A stretch of 64,000 nucleotides of DNA, from the NCBI GenBank assembly GCA_037903475.1, contig JBAJFG010000015.1, forward strand, positions 1,302,001-1,366,000, in the 5' to 3' direction. Source of the DNA: Ancylostoma caninum. Its lineage: Eukaryota > Nematoda > Chromadorea > Rhabditida > Ancylostomatidae. Below, piece after piece: positions 51,013-61,949 of the stretch (its first letter is position 1; every line of letters starts with the position of its first letter). Below the pieces are notes generated by a model, which did not search any database, had not been told where the DNA came from, and was given only the letters and a program-made list of their open reading frames with translations. Position numbers and translations under genes: made by a program.

Positions 51013-51055
51013 AAGCCTAAGCCTAAGCCTTAAACCCATTCTTAAGCATAGGGTT
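51013..51055. repeat. Interstitial nematode telomere-like repeats
   Basis: GCCTAAGCCTAAGCCT (51,016-51,031) is about 2.7 units of the complement of TTAGGC, the nematode telomere unit, followed 20 bases later by GGGTTAGGC in the opposite sense. Confidence 0.6.
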
Positions 51056-51137
51056 AGGCTTATCTACCCTGTCTACTATGGACTCAAATTGTATTTTTCT
51101 TCGCTTTCTCCCAAGCTCGAGTGATTTATAGCTCATT

Positions 51138-51202
51138 AGTACCGGGGCGCCAGAGGGCGCCGGCGGGCGCCGGCCGCCGCCACCCTCTGGCGCCCCGGTA
51201 CT
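51138..51202. repeat. GC-rich 65-base hairpin
   Basis: AGTACCGGGGCGCCAGAGGG (51,138-51,157) is the exact reverse complement of 51,183-51,202, enclosing a 25-base loop that is itself GC-palindromic. One of the strongest hairpins in the window. Confidence 0.9.
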
Positions 51203-51209
51203 GATGTGC

Positions 51210-51539
51210 TCATGTGAGTGAATTATTCAAACAGTGCCTTTTTTCCCGAGCCGTCCCCGCTTCATCGTCGTTTACGATCGGCATGGAACATAAATTAGGT
51301 GCCGGCTTTAATCTATAGTAAAGTCCGAAGAACGTCCTACAAGGTTCTTCTAGAATATGTTGAAATTTTCTGTGATAAATTGTCAATAATTCATTCGTGA
51401 AACCTCCGAAAACATACTGTAACAACACGTTAAATTCCCTGAATAAAAATGGCTGCAAAATGCATTTAATCACCATCACCTCATACACAGCTAGTGTGAG
51501 TTTTGTTTTAGTTTCAGTTGCACAAATATTTGACAACAT
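51210..51539 (-). CDS. Possible coding exon, hydrophobic, unassigned
   Basis: An open minus-strand frame of 109 codons with hydrophobic stretches (YEVMVIKCILQPFLF, VLLQYVFGGF) then a basic segment (YHRKFQHILEEPCRTFFGLY). It could be the end of a serpentine receptor-like protein, but no family, splice partner or paralogue was identified. It could be chance. Confidence 0.2.
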   Translation of the reverse strand: MLSNICATETKTKLTLAVYEVMVIKCILQPFLFREFNVLLQYVFGGFTNELLTIYHRKFQHILEEPCRTFFGLYYRLKPAPNLCSMPIVNDDEAGTAREKRHCLNNSLT

Positions 51540-51829
51540 AGCACTAACAGATTCAGCTCAGCTTGGCCACCCTAAATGAATGTGAACCTGCTTCCCTGAA
51601 TTCCTAAGATGTATTAAATTCATATTTTTCGTATCAAATTCGTTGTAAATTGAGTTGAATCTAGTATAAATTTAGTTCTATACAATATGTTCAATTCGGC
51701 CAGTTAGACACGCTCTGACGGTTGTTTTGGTGATTTGGATACTCTGGTATCCAGTGTGACCTTATTCCCGCATAAACGCTTCACGGAGTTGATGCGTATC
51801 CAAGCGTTTCATAACCAATTACCAGCCTG

Positions 51830-52790
51830 ATCGTCCGGCTGACGCCGGACTCTCAGGCTTCTTTTCGTGCTCGCTTCGCTCGCATATTTTCATTGTCCTC
51901 AGATAAGAATGGTGCAGGTGGATGAACCGACACTATCCACAGAGAAGTATTCTTTATCGCAGTGCATGGAATCACTGACCCACCATGGACAGCTCCTTTC
52001 CAACAATATCTGGCAACGGCGTTTCCCCGCTTTTGGACGCCGGCGCACCCATATCACGCCGTTGGACACGTCTCTAGGCGTTTCCCCGCTTTTGGACGCC
52101 GGCGCACCCTTATCACGCCGTTGGACACGACTCTAGGCGTTTCCCCGCTTTTGGACGCCGGCGCACCCTTATCACGCCGTTGGACCCGACTACAGCCGTT
52201 TCCCCGCGTTTGGACGCCGGCGCACCCATATCACGCCGTTGGACACGACTCTAGGCGTTTCCCCGCTTTTGGACGCCGGCGCACCCTTATCATGCCGTTG
52301 GACCCGACTCCAGCCGTTTCCCCGCTTTTGGACGCCGGCGCACCCATATCACACAGTTGGACCCAACTCCAGGCGTTACCCCGCTTTTGGACGCCGGAGC
52401 ATCCTTATCACACCGCCAGCCCACCTCTAACACTATCCTAAGGCGTAACCCTCATCCGTGTCATCCCTCTTCGCCTGGTTCCTCCTCTTCGTTATAGAGG
52501 TGTCCTACCCTTCTCTGTCCTTTTATACGGTCCTGTAATCAAAAGCCTATCTCATTCATTCCGACCGTGATCAAAACAACTGTTGGCCATTAACATGTCT
52601 GAACGTGACAAAAGTGGCCCGAAACTCCTGTAGATCAAGGTAAAAATCAAAATTTACCACATTTTCATACATAACTCGACGCGCTGAACACGATGGTACA
52701 GGTATTTTCCATTTTTGATGGCTGGTTCTCGTGCACACACGCACACACACACACATGAACTGCCAATTAATAAGAAGTAAGATATTTAAC
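51830..52790 (+). mobile_element. 59-bp-minisatellite element, most complete copy
   Basis: A hairpin head (51,833-51,880: GTCCGGCTGACGCCGGAC stem-loop, then GCTCGCTTCGCTCGCAT), a 120-base 5' segment shared with 33,922-34,045, seven units of a 59-bp repeat (CCCCGCTTTTGGACGCCGG, starting at 52,022, 52,081, 52,140, 52,199, 52,258, 52,317 and 52,376), and a 360-base tail shared with 17,870-18,080 and 20,440-20,650 that ends after a CA run. No coding capacity. A hairpin terminus plus internal minisatellite is seen in non-autonomous Helentron/HINE elements; assignment to that class is inference. Confidence 0.75.
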
Positions 52791-52825
52791 GACTTGATAA
52801 GTATCCGTTATTAACTGCGTTTTCA

Positions 52826-54237
52826 CTCAGGCAACAACACCGTGCGACCCGACGGCCAAATCGGCCAGATCGGGCCACCCGAGCTACCAAAAAAAGTGTT
52901 ACCAGGCGACCCGAGGGAATTAATTGAACCCTCGGGCGACCCGAAGGAATAACACGAGGCACCGGGCAAGCCGAGCTCATGATATGAACTCACCGGGTGA
53001 GCCGAGGGAATGCTAAAAATTACGGGGCGACCCGAGGTTCAGTATTGTGGAATTTAAGGCATATAAAAACATCTTCACTGACACATTAGGAAAAAGATAT
53101 TCATACCAATGCGGCGCAAAGCTGCGTGAGAGTATCTTTTTGATTCGTTTGCTAACATTTTCTTGATATTTGGAGTTTTCAAATATTTATGAGCACTTCT
53201 ACTCTTGTAGGCGAATTGGCAAGAAAATTGGAAGTGTAGGAATTAAAGTACTTGTTTGCAGCTGTTTTCTGTAGGTTTTCAAAAAGTGGCTTTTAGGGAG
53301 AAAAACCTATTAAATTCTTCCGAATGAAAAGTCTCCAACAAATAAATTCTTTGTTGCTCGCAAAATTTGAACAAAAATTATGCTTTTTGTGATGTGAACT
53401 ATTGAACACCCAAAAACCAAAAAAGAATGAAATTGACCCTTAATGAAGCGTAGGAACCTTCAGTGTTTCGTGCCCACTCGCTGTGCCGCATCATGTTTTG
53501 CTCGGTGCTCTGATTGCCCGCGTATCCATACATTTCGTATTTTGTATCCTCACATTTTTTTTACATTTTTTTTTCGCATAATTGTCCCCATCCTCGATTG
53601 GTCTTCTCGTGTGGGATGGTCAACTAATCCGACCCCACTGCACGTACAGTTAACGAGCAGATGCAAAGTGTTGAAAGCTTGAACTGCTATGAAGATGGAT
53701 TACTGCTCTTCGAATTTCTCCCTATGTTAGTAACGCGTTCACAATGGATTGAGGTGGACCGGTAACACATTAATCACAGCAACAGACTCACACATCTCGC
53801 AAGGCAGACCTCCACGATCCCGATGTTTGCTAGAGGAGTGCTGACGAGAACATGATTGAGATCAGAAGAATGAGGTGTGTCGACACGAATGGCCGAGTGG
53901 ATAAGAAGGCGGATTTCCAGGACAGAATTCGGTGTGAAGACAGGTTCGAGTCCTGAGGGTGGAGAAGGCTGCGATAAAGCATTGGGTGGTGGTTGAAAAG
54001 TTTGCATTTTCCTTTTTGGTCATTCCAATGTTGGAATCTCCTTGTCTCCGAGCTGCCACGGGCATTTACGCGCAGGTAGGGTTGATTTTAACTTTAACTG
54101 CTAGTTACTAACTTTGAAGTGCGGGTGAGCCGACAGCATTTACAGTGCGACCCGACGGCCATTTCAGAGCGACCCGAGGATAACGCGTCGGGTCACCGGG
54201 TAATCGCCGTCGGGTAGCCCTGTGTTATTGCCTGAGC
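52826..54237. mobile_element. 1.4-kb element with arrayed GCGACCCGA motifs at both ends
   Basis: The left end CTCAGGCAACAACACCGTGC and the inverse right end CTCAGGCAATAACACAGGGC are inverted repeats, and each is followed inward by repeated (G)GCGACCCGA(C/G)G motifs (at least five on the left to 53,035, at least four on the right from 54,118). The interior contains a tRNA-like segment (53,885-53,965) and no recognisable transposase. Confidence 0.75.
53885..53965 (+). repeat. tRNA-derived segment
   Basis: AATGGCCGAGTGGATAAGA (A box) and CAGGTTCGAGTCCTG (T arm with B box). Similar layout to a Ser/Leu-type tRNA, but the acceptor stem does not pair and the T stem is imperfect. Related to 12,355-12,435. 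Confidence 0.55.
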
Positions 54238-54701
54238 AGTTGCACAGCTTTTTATCGATGATATCAACGAACCTTACATTGTCTGATACGAAAATTTTAT
54301 CAGCCAACAAACTGCAGAAACTGCTCAAGACGCTGATAATCGGAAAGGGCTATAATTTTCAATTCTATGTGATTTTCCTTGAAAAAAAAACTGTGTCATT
54401 TATTGTGTTCCACACAAGTTCCTCCAATCACGCGCGCCTGTTGACTGACCTTGAACAGAGGCTTCATTTGTTCAAAGTCCAAGCACGGGCTATGCGAGCT
54501 AGTATAGAGAGCAGGATTTCAGTTCCGTTCAGGATTGTACATGTTATTCTCCTTTTTATGATCTCATTCCATGCTAATTCGTTAAGAACGACGTGCTAAT
54601 GATTTTACCGTGGCCAACAAAAGTGGTAGAACGCGTGGTAGAACATTTATGTATAATGGCGGGTATCATTTCGATATCACCACCATCAGTCCGTACCTTC
54701 A

Positions 54702-54890
54702 CCGTATATGACGCTGCCAACTAATTTGCCCTCGCAAAAATGCAAAGTAGAAAATGACAAAATCCGAACGGTTCGAGTTATGCCACCATTTCATTTTTAC
54801 TGTGCCATACCCCGAACGTTCCGGATTGTGGCCATTCATTTCCAACTTGCATTTTTACGCGGACAAATTAGTTGGCAGCGTCATATATGG
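54702..54890. mobile_element. About 190-bp foldback MITE
   Basis: Left arm CCGTATATGACGCTGCCAAC (from 54,702) continues through CTAATTTG and GCAAAAATGCAA and returns inverted at 54,815-54,890. Arms of about 70 bases with few mismatches. Non-coding. Confidence 0.8.
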
Positions 54891-55704
54891 ACACCAGCGA
54901 ACATCGCAAAAATGAAAGCAAGAAGAAGAGGATTTGTCATGCTGATCCCGAATAGAATTGACATTGCTGCAATACTCCAACGCTTCTCGCAGACAAACTC
55001 ATGAAAACTGACCTAATGGCCTGACGAAGTAGAGCTGCTTCGATCAGAGGATTCAATAGATGATGACTGCTCTCCTCCTTTTTATTCCTGCTAGCCTTTT
55101 CTGCATAGTTTGGAGACAAAATCGATTAATGGAGCCTTTGAATGACAGGGATAAGGGTTGATATGGAATTTTAATGGGAAGAACGGAGCGTAAGGGGGAA
55201 CATGGACAGCAAAATAACAATTTACTAAAGGATAAAGTGGTTGGCGTGCATCGATCACTTTATGTGATGCACGACGCATCAGGAATCAAGTGAGAGTACT
55301 AAAAAGCTTCGACTGTGTAGGATCTGTACATGCATATTTAGTACAGGACTTCGATACAATCTAATATATGTAATGTCTAATCTATGCAAGATCTCTACAC
55401 AATTTCTCATGGGCGCACCCCATGTACACATAATTCAACATTTTATTCTTAAAGGTTTAGTGAAAGTTTACAAGGCGTAAATTGGTTTGAGCTAATTTTC
55501 AGTGGGAAACAAACTTGACGGGCAAGCGGCATGGATCGAGCAGAAATATTGCCTTTTGACTCGAGGAAGCTTCAGAATCCATCACGAATACGACTAGCAT
55601 TCGGCACCAAAGTGCTCGTTTATTGATTTATCGATGTTATTGATTTTTTGTTACTTTCGCGTGGATGACGGTGAAGAGGTGCTTACACGGTGGTAAAATT
55701 GAAC

Positions 55705-55899
55705 AAAAAGCACGCCGCACGGCCGCGCCGCTAACGACAGAATTGTCGCCGCACTGGCACATCAGGGTCTTCTTGATCGTTGTTCATCACATTTGGTGTT
55801 AAAAGTCAATAGAACTAAGTAACTATCAAGGAAATTCTATAGCTTGTGGTTCCCGAGAGGATTCCAGCGCGAGCGGCGCAGTCGCGCAGCGTGCTTTTT
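55705..55899. mobile_element. 195-bp MITE with GC-rich inverted ends
   Basis: AAAAAGCACGCCGCACGGCC at the left and the inverse of AAAAAGCACGCTGCGCGACT at the right, both followed by GCGCCGCT. Arms about 27 bases. Non-coding. Confidence 0.75.
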
Positions 55900-56417
55900 C
55901 GCGACCGCGAAAAACGCACTGCCGTTGACAACTGTTGCACAAGCTTTTGCCGCTGTTTTTGGAACTCAACGAAAAATATTCCAGGGCTTTGTCAGAAGTG
56001 TCAGAAGTGTTGCTCACTGTGACAAAAGCCCTTGATACATCAAGTGACTTCAGTACGCTTCAGATGACGTGGTTTATTTGATGAATTTTCGGTCGTTTTG
56101 ACGGTGAATCATCTAAGAAGGCTTTTTTTGCATTCAAAACAACCACATGCACCAGACCAAGCGGGTGATTGGCACAAGAGATTAGAATGGAATATCAGTT
56201 CCATAATTTCTTGTCGCCCTGTATTGGGGTTCTTCAATATGCTGAACACACAGAGATGACAGGTCGATTTATTGATTTCATAGACTCTATTGATTTTTAC
56301 GTCCGAAGGTAAGTGAAGGCGTGCTTAATAGTGTTCTTCAATACTCTAAACACGAATATGACAACCAATTTGCATGAAAATATCAAATTATTCATTTTAT
56401 TTTTTGTTTACGGACAG

Positions 56418-56521
56418 GTGGGAACGCTTTTTTTAGGATTTTCAAACATGTTGTACTCAATCGCGAAAATGACAGGGATCATCATACCATTGGTTTTGCC
56501 CACTTATACAATTGCGTTTTA
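56418..56521 (+). CDS. Isolated exon resembling SLC17-type anion transporter
   Basis: Bounded by a GGACAG acceptor and a TA/GTGAGT donor, 104 bases, reading VGTLFLGFSNMLYSIAKMTG and IIIPLVLPTY. The FSN...SI..M.G...P pattern is like helix 10 of SLC17 phosphate/organic anion transporters (GFSNT.G...G...P). No neighbouring exon of that family was found in the window, so this may be an exon of a gene with large introns, a relic, or coincidence. Confidence 0.3.
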
Positions 56522-58130
56522 GTGAGTAAAAAACCAATAAGATTTTTTTAACACACTGATCACTAAAGTGATGAGGATTTTGAATGAATTTATCGTAGCC
56601 GCTACCCACAATAGTCAGAGGTAGTCGGGAGTAATAAAAGGCCCAACTCAAGCCGGGCAGATACGTCGTATAGTAGAGTATACCATAGAATTCCGACTAT
56701 GGATCAGATCTCGGAGAGATCCTGTACAGCAACACCAAAGTAAACACGCATTCAAACCCCTCTAATATTCTCACCTTAATTCTAATGTATGGCGCGTCAC
56801 ATGAGGTGACCGATGAAGTTTATTTTCTGATTTCGTCCTTCCTATTAAAATTCCATATCTACCGCTATCCCTGTCGTTCAAAGGCTCCACTAACTAATTC
56901 TGTCTCCAAATCAAGAAAACACTAGCAGGAATATGAAGGAGCAGGACGGTTACCAGCCGTTGCGTTACTGGAACAATATCTCTAGCCGCTCTAGCCCAGT
57001 TACTGCGCTTTGTTTAATAGATTTTGTTACGTTTATTTATTTTCAGAGGCCACCAACGCCACATTAAACAACGAGCACGGCGCGAAAACCATGTGTTGGG
57101 CAAGTTTGCGTTGGTGTACGAGATGTGATTTTGGGGGCGGATGTAGGGGGTGGAGGGGGGGGGGGGGAGGCGTAAGGCTCGGCCAATCATGGGCGTGCCA
57201 AATTTGTTAGCTATGCAGGAGGCGGAAGCAAATGGAACTCTTCCACAAGTGCAAAGATATGTTTGACCTTATGGATGAAAATGAATGAAAAGTCACTAAA
57301 AAATTCATTTTGCAATGCCAATCAATAAATCACAGATATAAAGGTTCTGAAGAAGATGACATCTAAAAAAGCGATAGATTCAATCGCACCCGTGAAAAAA
57401 CTTTCAAGAGATCGGGAAATGTCAAAATACTTACAGAAAAAAATGAGGTAGCTTGGGAAATAAAGGCGATAAACTTAACTTAAAAAGCAAACATAGTTTT
57501 ATAGGGGAAGTCGAAATAGATGCTTTTAAGCAGAAGTATGTGTCCGCCTTTGTACCATTGATGCTAGTTATGGCTAGAGAAGAACAGAAAAGAGATGATG
57601 AAAGGTAATCGAAGAGAAAGATAGTAAGATCATCAAGTGACCAATCGGAGATTCGTGAGCATCGCTATAGTGTACTCAGAACTTATTAATACAGGAGAAA
57701 CTGCAAGAACACAAAGGAAAATAGAAATGCCGCACACATGGGGCTGATGCGTGGTGCGCTAGATGAATGTGGAACGCAATCCGTGAACGATGAATTTTCG
57801 AGGTATTTGTGGATAGAGACATCATGACGTCCAGAAAAAGTCCATCGGAAATGAGGCATCAGAGATTGTACATCTGATTGCGCGTCACGTGCCATAGCCA
57901 CGAGGTATTCGTCTCCTGGAAAATGAGAAGATCAATTTCAAATTATGCGCGTGACGATGTCTTTATAAATATAAAGAAGGTGGAGATGGATGACCCCATG
58001 CAGTACTTTCATTTGCGCAAACATTGAAAATCACACTGTCCCACTTGAAACTTTTTCCTCTATCTCATATATATCATAAAATCAGATGTGATGAATGGAA
58101 AACTGTTCTTTCTTTCTTCTTCCTAGCCTG
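56522..58130. other. Stretch without recognisable gene
   Basis: Contains a G-rich tract near 57,155-57,168. Frames are short and without motifs. Confidence 0.4.
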
Positions 58131-58310
58131 TTTCCGAGGGTTCGCATTCGGGTTTCTCGCGCCACTGCACCAGTTCCTTCGATTAAACACTTCATCCGCA
58201 ATAAGCTTTAGTAACCGCATATTGTCTTGAAACCTATCTAGCCTCCTTTTAGGTCTTCCCCTTGGTCTACATCTCTCCTCAGTGATGTTCGTTGCTGATT
58301 TGATTCAATT
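58131..58310 (-). mobile_element. Retrotransposon ORF2 tail fragment
   Basis: The minus strand reads RCRPRGRPKRRLDRFQDNMR, then LLKLIADEVFNRRNWCSGAR, matching the end of non-LTR ORF2 proteins (RPRGRPK.RW...EDM..L....ADEV..R..W). Only about 60 residues remain. Confidence 0.65.
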
Positions 58311-59338
58311 GTCGTCCGTGTTTAAAACGGCAGCTATGGTGTGTAGTCGCAATCATGAGTGCCACGAGTCGCGAAAAATGGCTTCCCACACAGCCAGCAG
58401 TAGTGGCTATTGGGTATCAGAACGTTCGCGCGAACTTTGTAAACCGTAGACAAGATCTGAGCGAAAACATGCTACGCCTTTGCCAACCCTTCATTTCGGA
58501 CCAGATCAGCGCAGCTATTCAAAAATGCATTTTCAGGGCCGGACTGCAAAATGATGTTGTCTTGGTGAGTATACCCTATGACAACAAAAAAAAAACAGTT
58601 GGTTTGGATTTTGGAATACGATAGACAATGTTTATCAGAGCACAGATTGCAACGCGATATAGAAGAAACCGGCAGAGCGCTCAATGTGCGCATCAAGGAG
58701 AATTCCCGGTAAAAAAATCGCTCCAAGCATTCTGTATTACTGTAAAGAATCCAGAAGTAAATAACAAGAACGAGTGTTTGTCAATAACAAGTGACTTTTT
58801 AGCCTAAGTATCACTATGTGAGCTATAGACTGTAGGTAACATGAAACGCTGACAGTGCGGCATTTCTCAGTTGTTCGCAACGACAGTCACGACGACAGTA
58901 CAGACTATTCCTCAATAATGGTGGACTCAGAGTGGGTTGATCATTTGTTGTGGATGCTTTTCTAGGTATCATTTTTGAAAAAATTGAGAACTAGTAGAAT
59001 GGGAGAAGATATTTGGCGGTTTTGGCACAGATGAAAACTGTGGACCACTTTTAGGCCTACGACTGAGTCGAAACGTTGGGCTGAAGGACAAATCTGTTCA
59101 CCTAACGAACCATGTTGGCACAATAGTAATTCGAAAGATTGCAAACAAATGCCAAGGTTCAAAGAAGAAGGGATATGGAAGCTAGCAATCATTTTTTGTC
59201 TGTGCACATATCATCTCATAGCTTTCTACCTGATTCGGTAGCAATAGGAGCGATCGTCGGTTTTCACGATCCCGTGAGCAGTATTGTATGTCGATAAGCC
59301 GCACAACGCGCCAGTTGAGCACACAACTCAGCAACCCA

Positions 59339-61844
59339 CTAAACCTTCCCTGAAGGATAACGCTTGGACATACCCGTAAGCATAAGATCAAATACGCAGG
59401 CGTCAAAGTACTGATCGGTTACGTTCACAGTGCGACATCGATCTAAATAAGGTGAAAATTAATGGATACAATTCCATTCCATCATTAGAACCTACCAATA
59501 GCGAGCTTCATCGGCACGTGTAGTTTTCGAGCGTAGCACCTGGCATATTGGCTTGGAGCTGCTAGCGCTTTATCGATCGCAATTATCGATTGGTTTCGAC
59601 ATCCCGTCGTGCATAATGTCTCAGATAGTGTGCTTGCCCGCTAAAAAATCGAGTTAGGAGCGCACTTAATACCTTCGGTGAAATCACTTGGAACTGGTTA
59701 TCTAGGAGCGCAGCTGCCGATAGGCGAGAGCGGAGGCTGTGGATAAGGGGCGTGGCGTGTCTACGCGTTGCGTTATCGTGATTGGTCAATCATGTTTGAG
59801 AGAGTTTCAGGAGTGCGCGAGGACGAATCTCATGCAAGATTTAATAATAGTGATAAATTGAGGAACCAATAATTTTTGACTGGTAACATTTTTTTTTGTG
59901 CGAAACAAAAGAAAGAAACCAACTTGTAAGTTATCAGGGACCACCACGGAAACACTTAAATATGGTCCTCTTCGCCGTATATGTACACTGGAATGGATGT
60001 GGTGCATGACAATTTCTACATAATTTCCACGAGCGAGGATCTGAAAGTAGTACCACTAGTGCAATGCTATGGATAATTATTGATCGGTCTTTTGAGGTAG
60101 ATCACCTCAACTGTAGTGCGATGATCCTCCGTCTTGTAACTGCTCACCCCGTCGACAAATGAGATTGGCAGAGTTTCTTCATCCGAAGCGGCTTCGTAGT
60201 GAAGCGATCGGGTGCAGTTATGACTGCGTATCAGCACGGTAATCTTAAAGTATTGATCTTTGGCAGCAGTAGCAAGCCACACCCACAAATTTTATTAATT
60301 TGCCTACCTTATTCACCGCTGTAGTGTAAGGCTCGTTGCGAATGTTGGCATTTGTAACTTGGACTAAGAAATGCCTGAAACCAGAAAATAACGGACAAAA
60401 TTGAGGAGTTAGAGAAGCAGAGTGACACTGCGTCTCTTACCGGTTATCGATTAGAGGTCGGGCTCCTTCTTCAGTGCATGATTGCATCGTACCATCGAAG
60501 CGTTGCAAATGTGGATCGCCGAATAATGAGCACATCCTCAGCCTTGAGCGGGGCGGTTTTGGAAGGAAGTTACACCTAGATAGATACCTTTCATCCACGC
60601 AAATGAATAAATATAACCGGTAAATAAGAATAAGTGAAGGAAAAAATGGCAAAAAAAATATCAATAAATTAAATGGACAACGAGTCAAATAGATAAAGAA
60701 ACGAAATGGACTAATGATTACAACAAAAATGTGATGAATAGGCGGAAGTTCTGGGTGCGGAGAATTGTACAGAGACGGGCAGTACGTGCAAGCCCTTTTA
60801 TTGGCAAGTCGTGTGGATTGGCCAATCTCAGAGCTTGGTCACGCCCCTCTTCCAGTACAACGATCCACATTCACAAAAATTAAACCTGTATTGAGCTTCT
60901 GTAATTCATTAGCAGAGAAAATTTTCTAACGCAAAGTAAGCCACGCCCTCAAGCCCCTAGTTTTATTTCTTCGAAAAAAAGAGATAAAAATATAACTGAA
61001 ATATAACTGTAATATAATAACTGTACCATAATATCATTGTTATACGAAAGCAGAAGGACTACCGCGTAATACCGAAAGAGAACATTAGTTCAGACAGATA
61101 ATATTAGGTGGTAAAACTATACGTGCGGTTTGTAAAACTAAAATTATTCTTAAAACGATGATTAACCACTCAGTCCAGGTCCTGGATGCTTGATTGAGAT
61201 TACCCAGGGTGAACGTGTTAACGAGGGGTAAATTTGTAAGGTATTAACACCTTCACCCTAGCTCATCTAAATAAGGCATGGGGCCTGAGGATGTATCCAC
61301 CGTTGGTGTCGATGTAACGCAAACGAATAAAGCAGATAATAAAGTCCGTAATGGGCTTTAACTTGTAAAGAAGGTTTTTAAAGGATAAAAACTAAAAAAT
61401 TGAAAAAAAAATTGTTAAATGTGCTTACCGGTTCGGTTCGACCGGCGCTTTATATAACGCACAATCAAATTCACGAAACTGTTTTCTCATAGCGAAGAGA
61501 TTCGTGTAAAATTGCAGATTACCACGACACTCAAGCGTTGTGTCGTTTAGGCACTTAAGATACGTCGATAGTGCCTAAACATTACTTGTTATCAAGCTGA
61601 AGGCTGTTCTTATGCACTATGTAGTTAGCTTCACAGTCCCCACCTGACAATACGGCTCGTTACTGCCAGCCGAAAGTGTATCGTAGTGTTTCACTCGCAG
61701 AAACCACTGTGAACACTCCTCAAGGCGACAAGCGGCTGCAAAATCGATTCGCATCAAGTCTACATGATTCACCGAAATATCGAAGAACATACCATTACAA
61801 TAATGTAACATGTATGTAAGGGTAATAAGAAAGGTTAACGTCAT
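59339..61844 (-). CDS. drag-1: DRAG-1, repulsive guidance molecule (RGM) family BMP co-receptor
   Basis: Exons: 61844-61644, 61574-61429, 60575-60441, 60374-60308, about 60273-60106, 60040-59924, 59640-59496, 59442-59374 (or on to a TAG at 59,341-59,339). Exon 1 has a signal peptide (MTLTFLITLTYMLHYCNG) and CRLEECS; exon 2 LKCLNDTTLECRGNLQFY; exon 3 the partial von Willebrand D motif CSLFGDPHLQRFDG and GARPLIDN; exons 4-5 LVQVTNANI and ATAAKDQYFKITVL; exon 6 GPYLSVSVVVPDN; exon 7 ETLCTTGC; exon 8 DACVFDLMLTG. These match RGM/hemojuvelin in order. RGMs cleave themselves at the Asp-Pro of FGDPH and act as GPI-anchored co-receptors for BMP; in C. elegans DRAG-1 serves the Sma/Mab (DBL-1) pathway. 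Seven of eight exons join in phase; exon 4 to 5 does not, and no GPI-signal exon was found. Confidence 0.88.
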
Positions 61845-61949
61845 CGCACATCATTCGACATTCGGGCTGCACGGCTTAGTGTCTGAAATACATATATGCT
61901 TCGGTAGCGTCATTCCTAGGAGATTAGATCGCCGTCTCAGAACACCTAA

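Larger units (their letters stand above)
50026..51205. mobile_element. Composite inverted-repeat element with GC hairpins
   Basis: Left arm about 50,059-50,141 (GGCGCCCCGGTATTAATGAG, CACTCGAGCTTGG, GAAAAATACAATTT) returns inverted at about 51,072-51,152. Both ends carry a GGCGGGCGCCGGCCGCCGCC block. Between the arms lie two tRNA-derived segments (50,676-50,905) with copies of a CTTACACTT...GTTTATCTT..AAATTTA tail on either side, and telomere-like repeats at 51,013. No protein frame is supported. Confidence 0.7.

Noticed and set aside
51867..52441. Long open frames with repeated RRFPAFGRRR-like peptides
   Set aside because: Same minisatellite effect as at 19 kb; no start context, splice sites or conserved frame between arrays.
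58355..58564. 70-codon plus frame ending at a GTGAGT donor as the first exon of a gene
   Set aside because: It adjoins a minus-strand retrotransposon tail, has no recognised motif and no downstream partner; kept out of the gene list.
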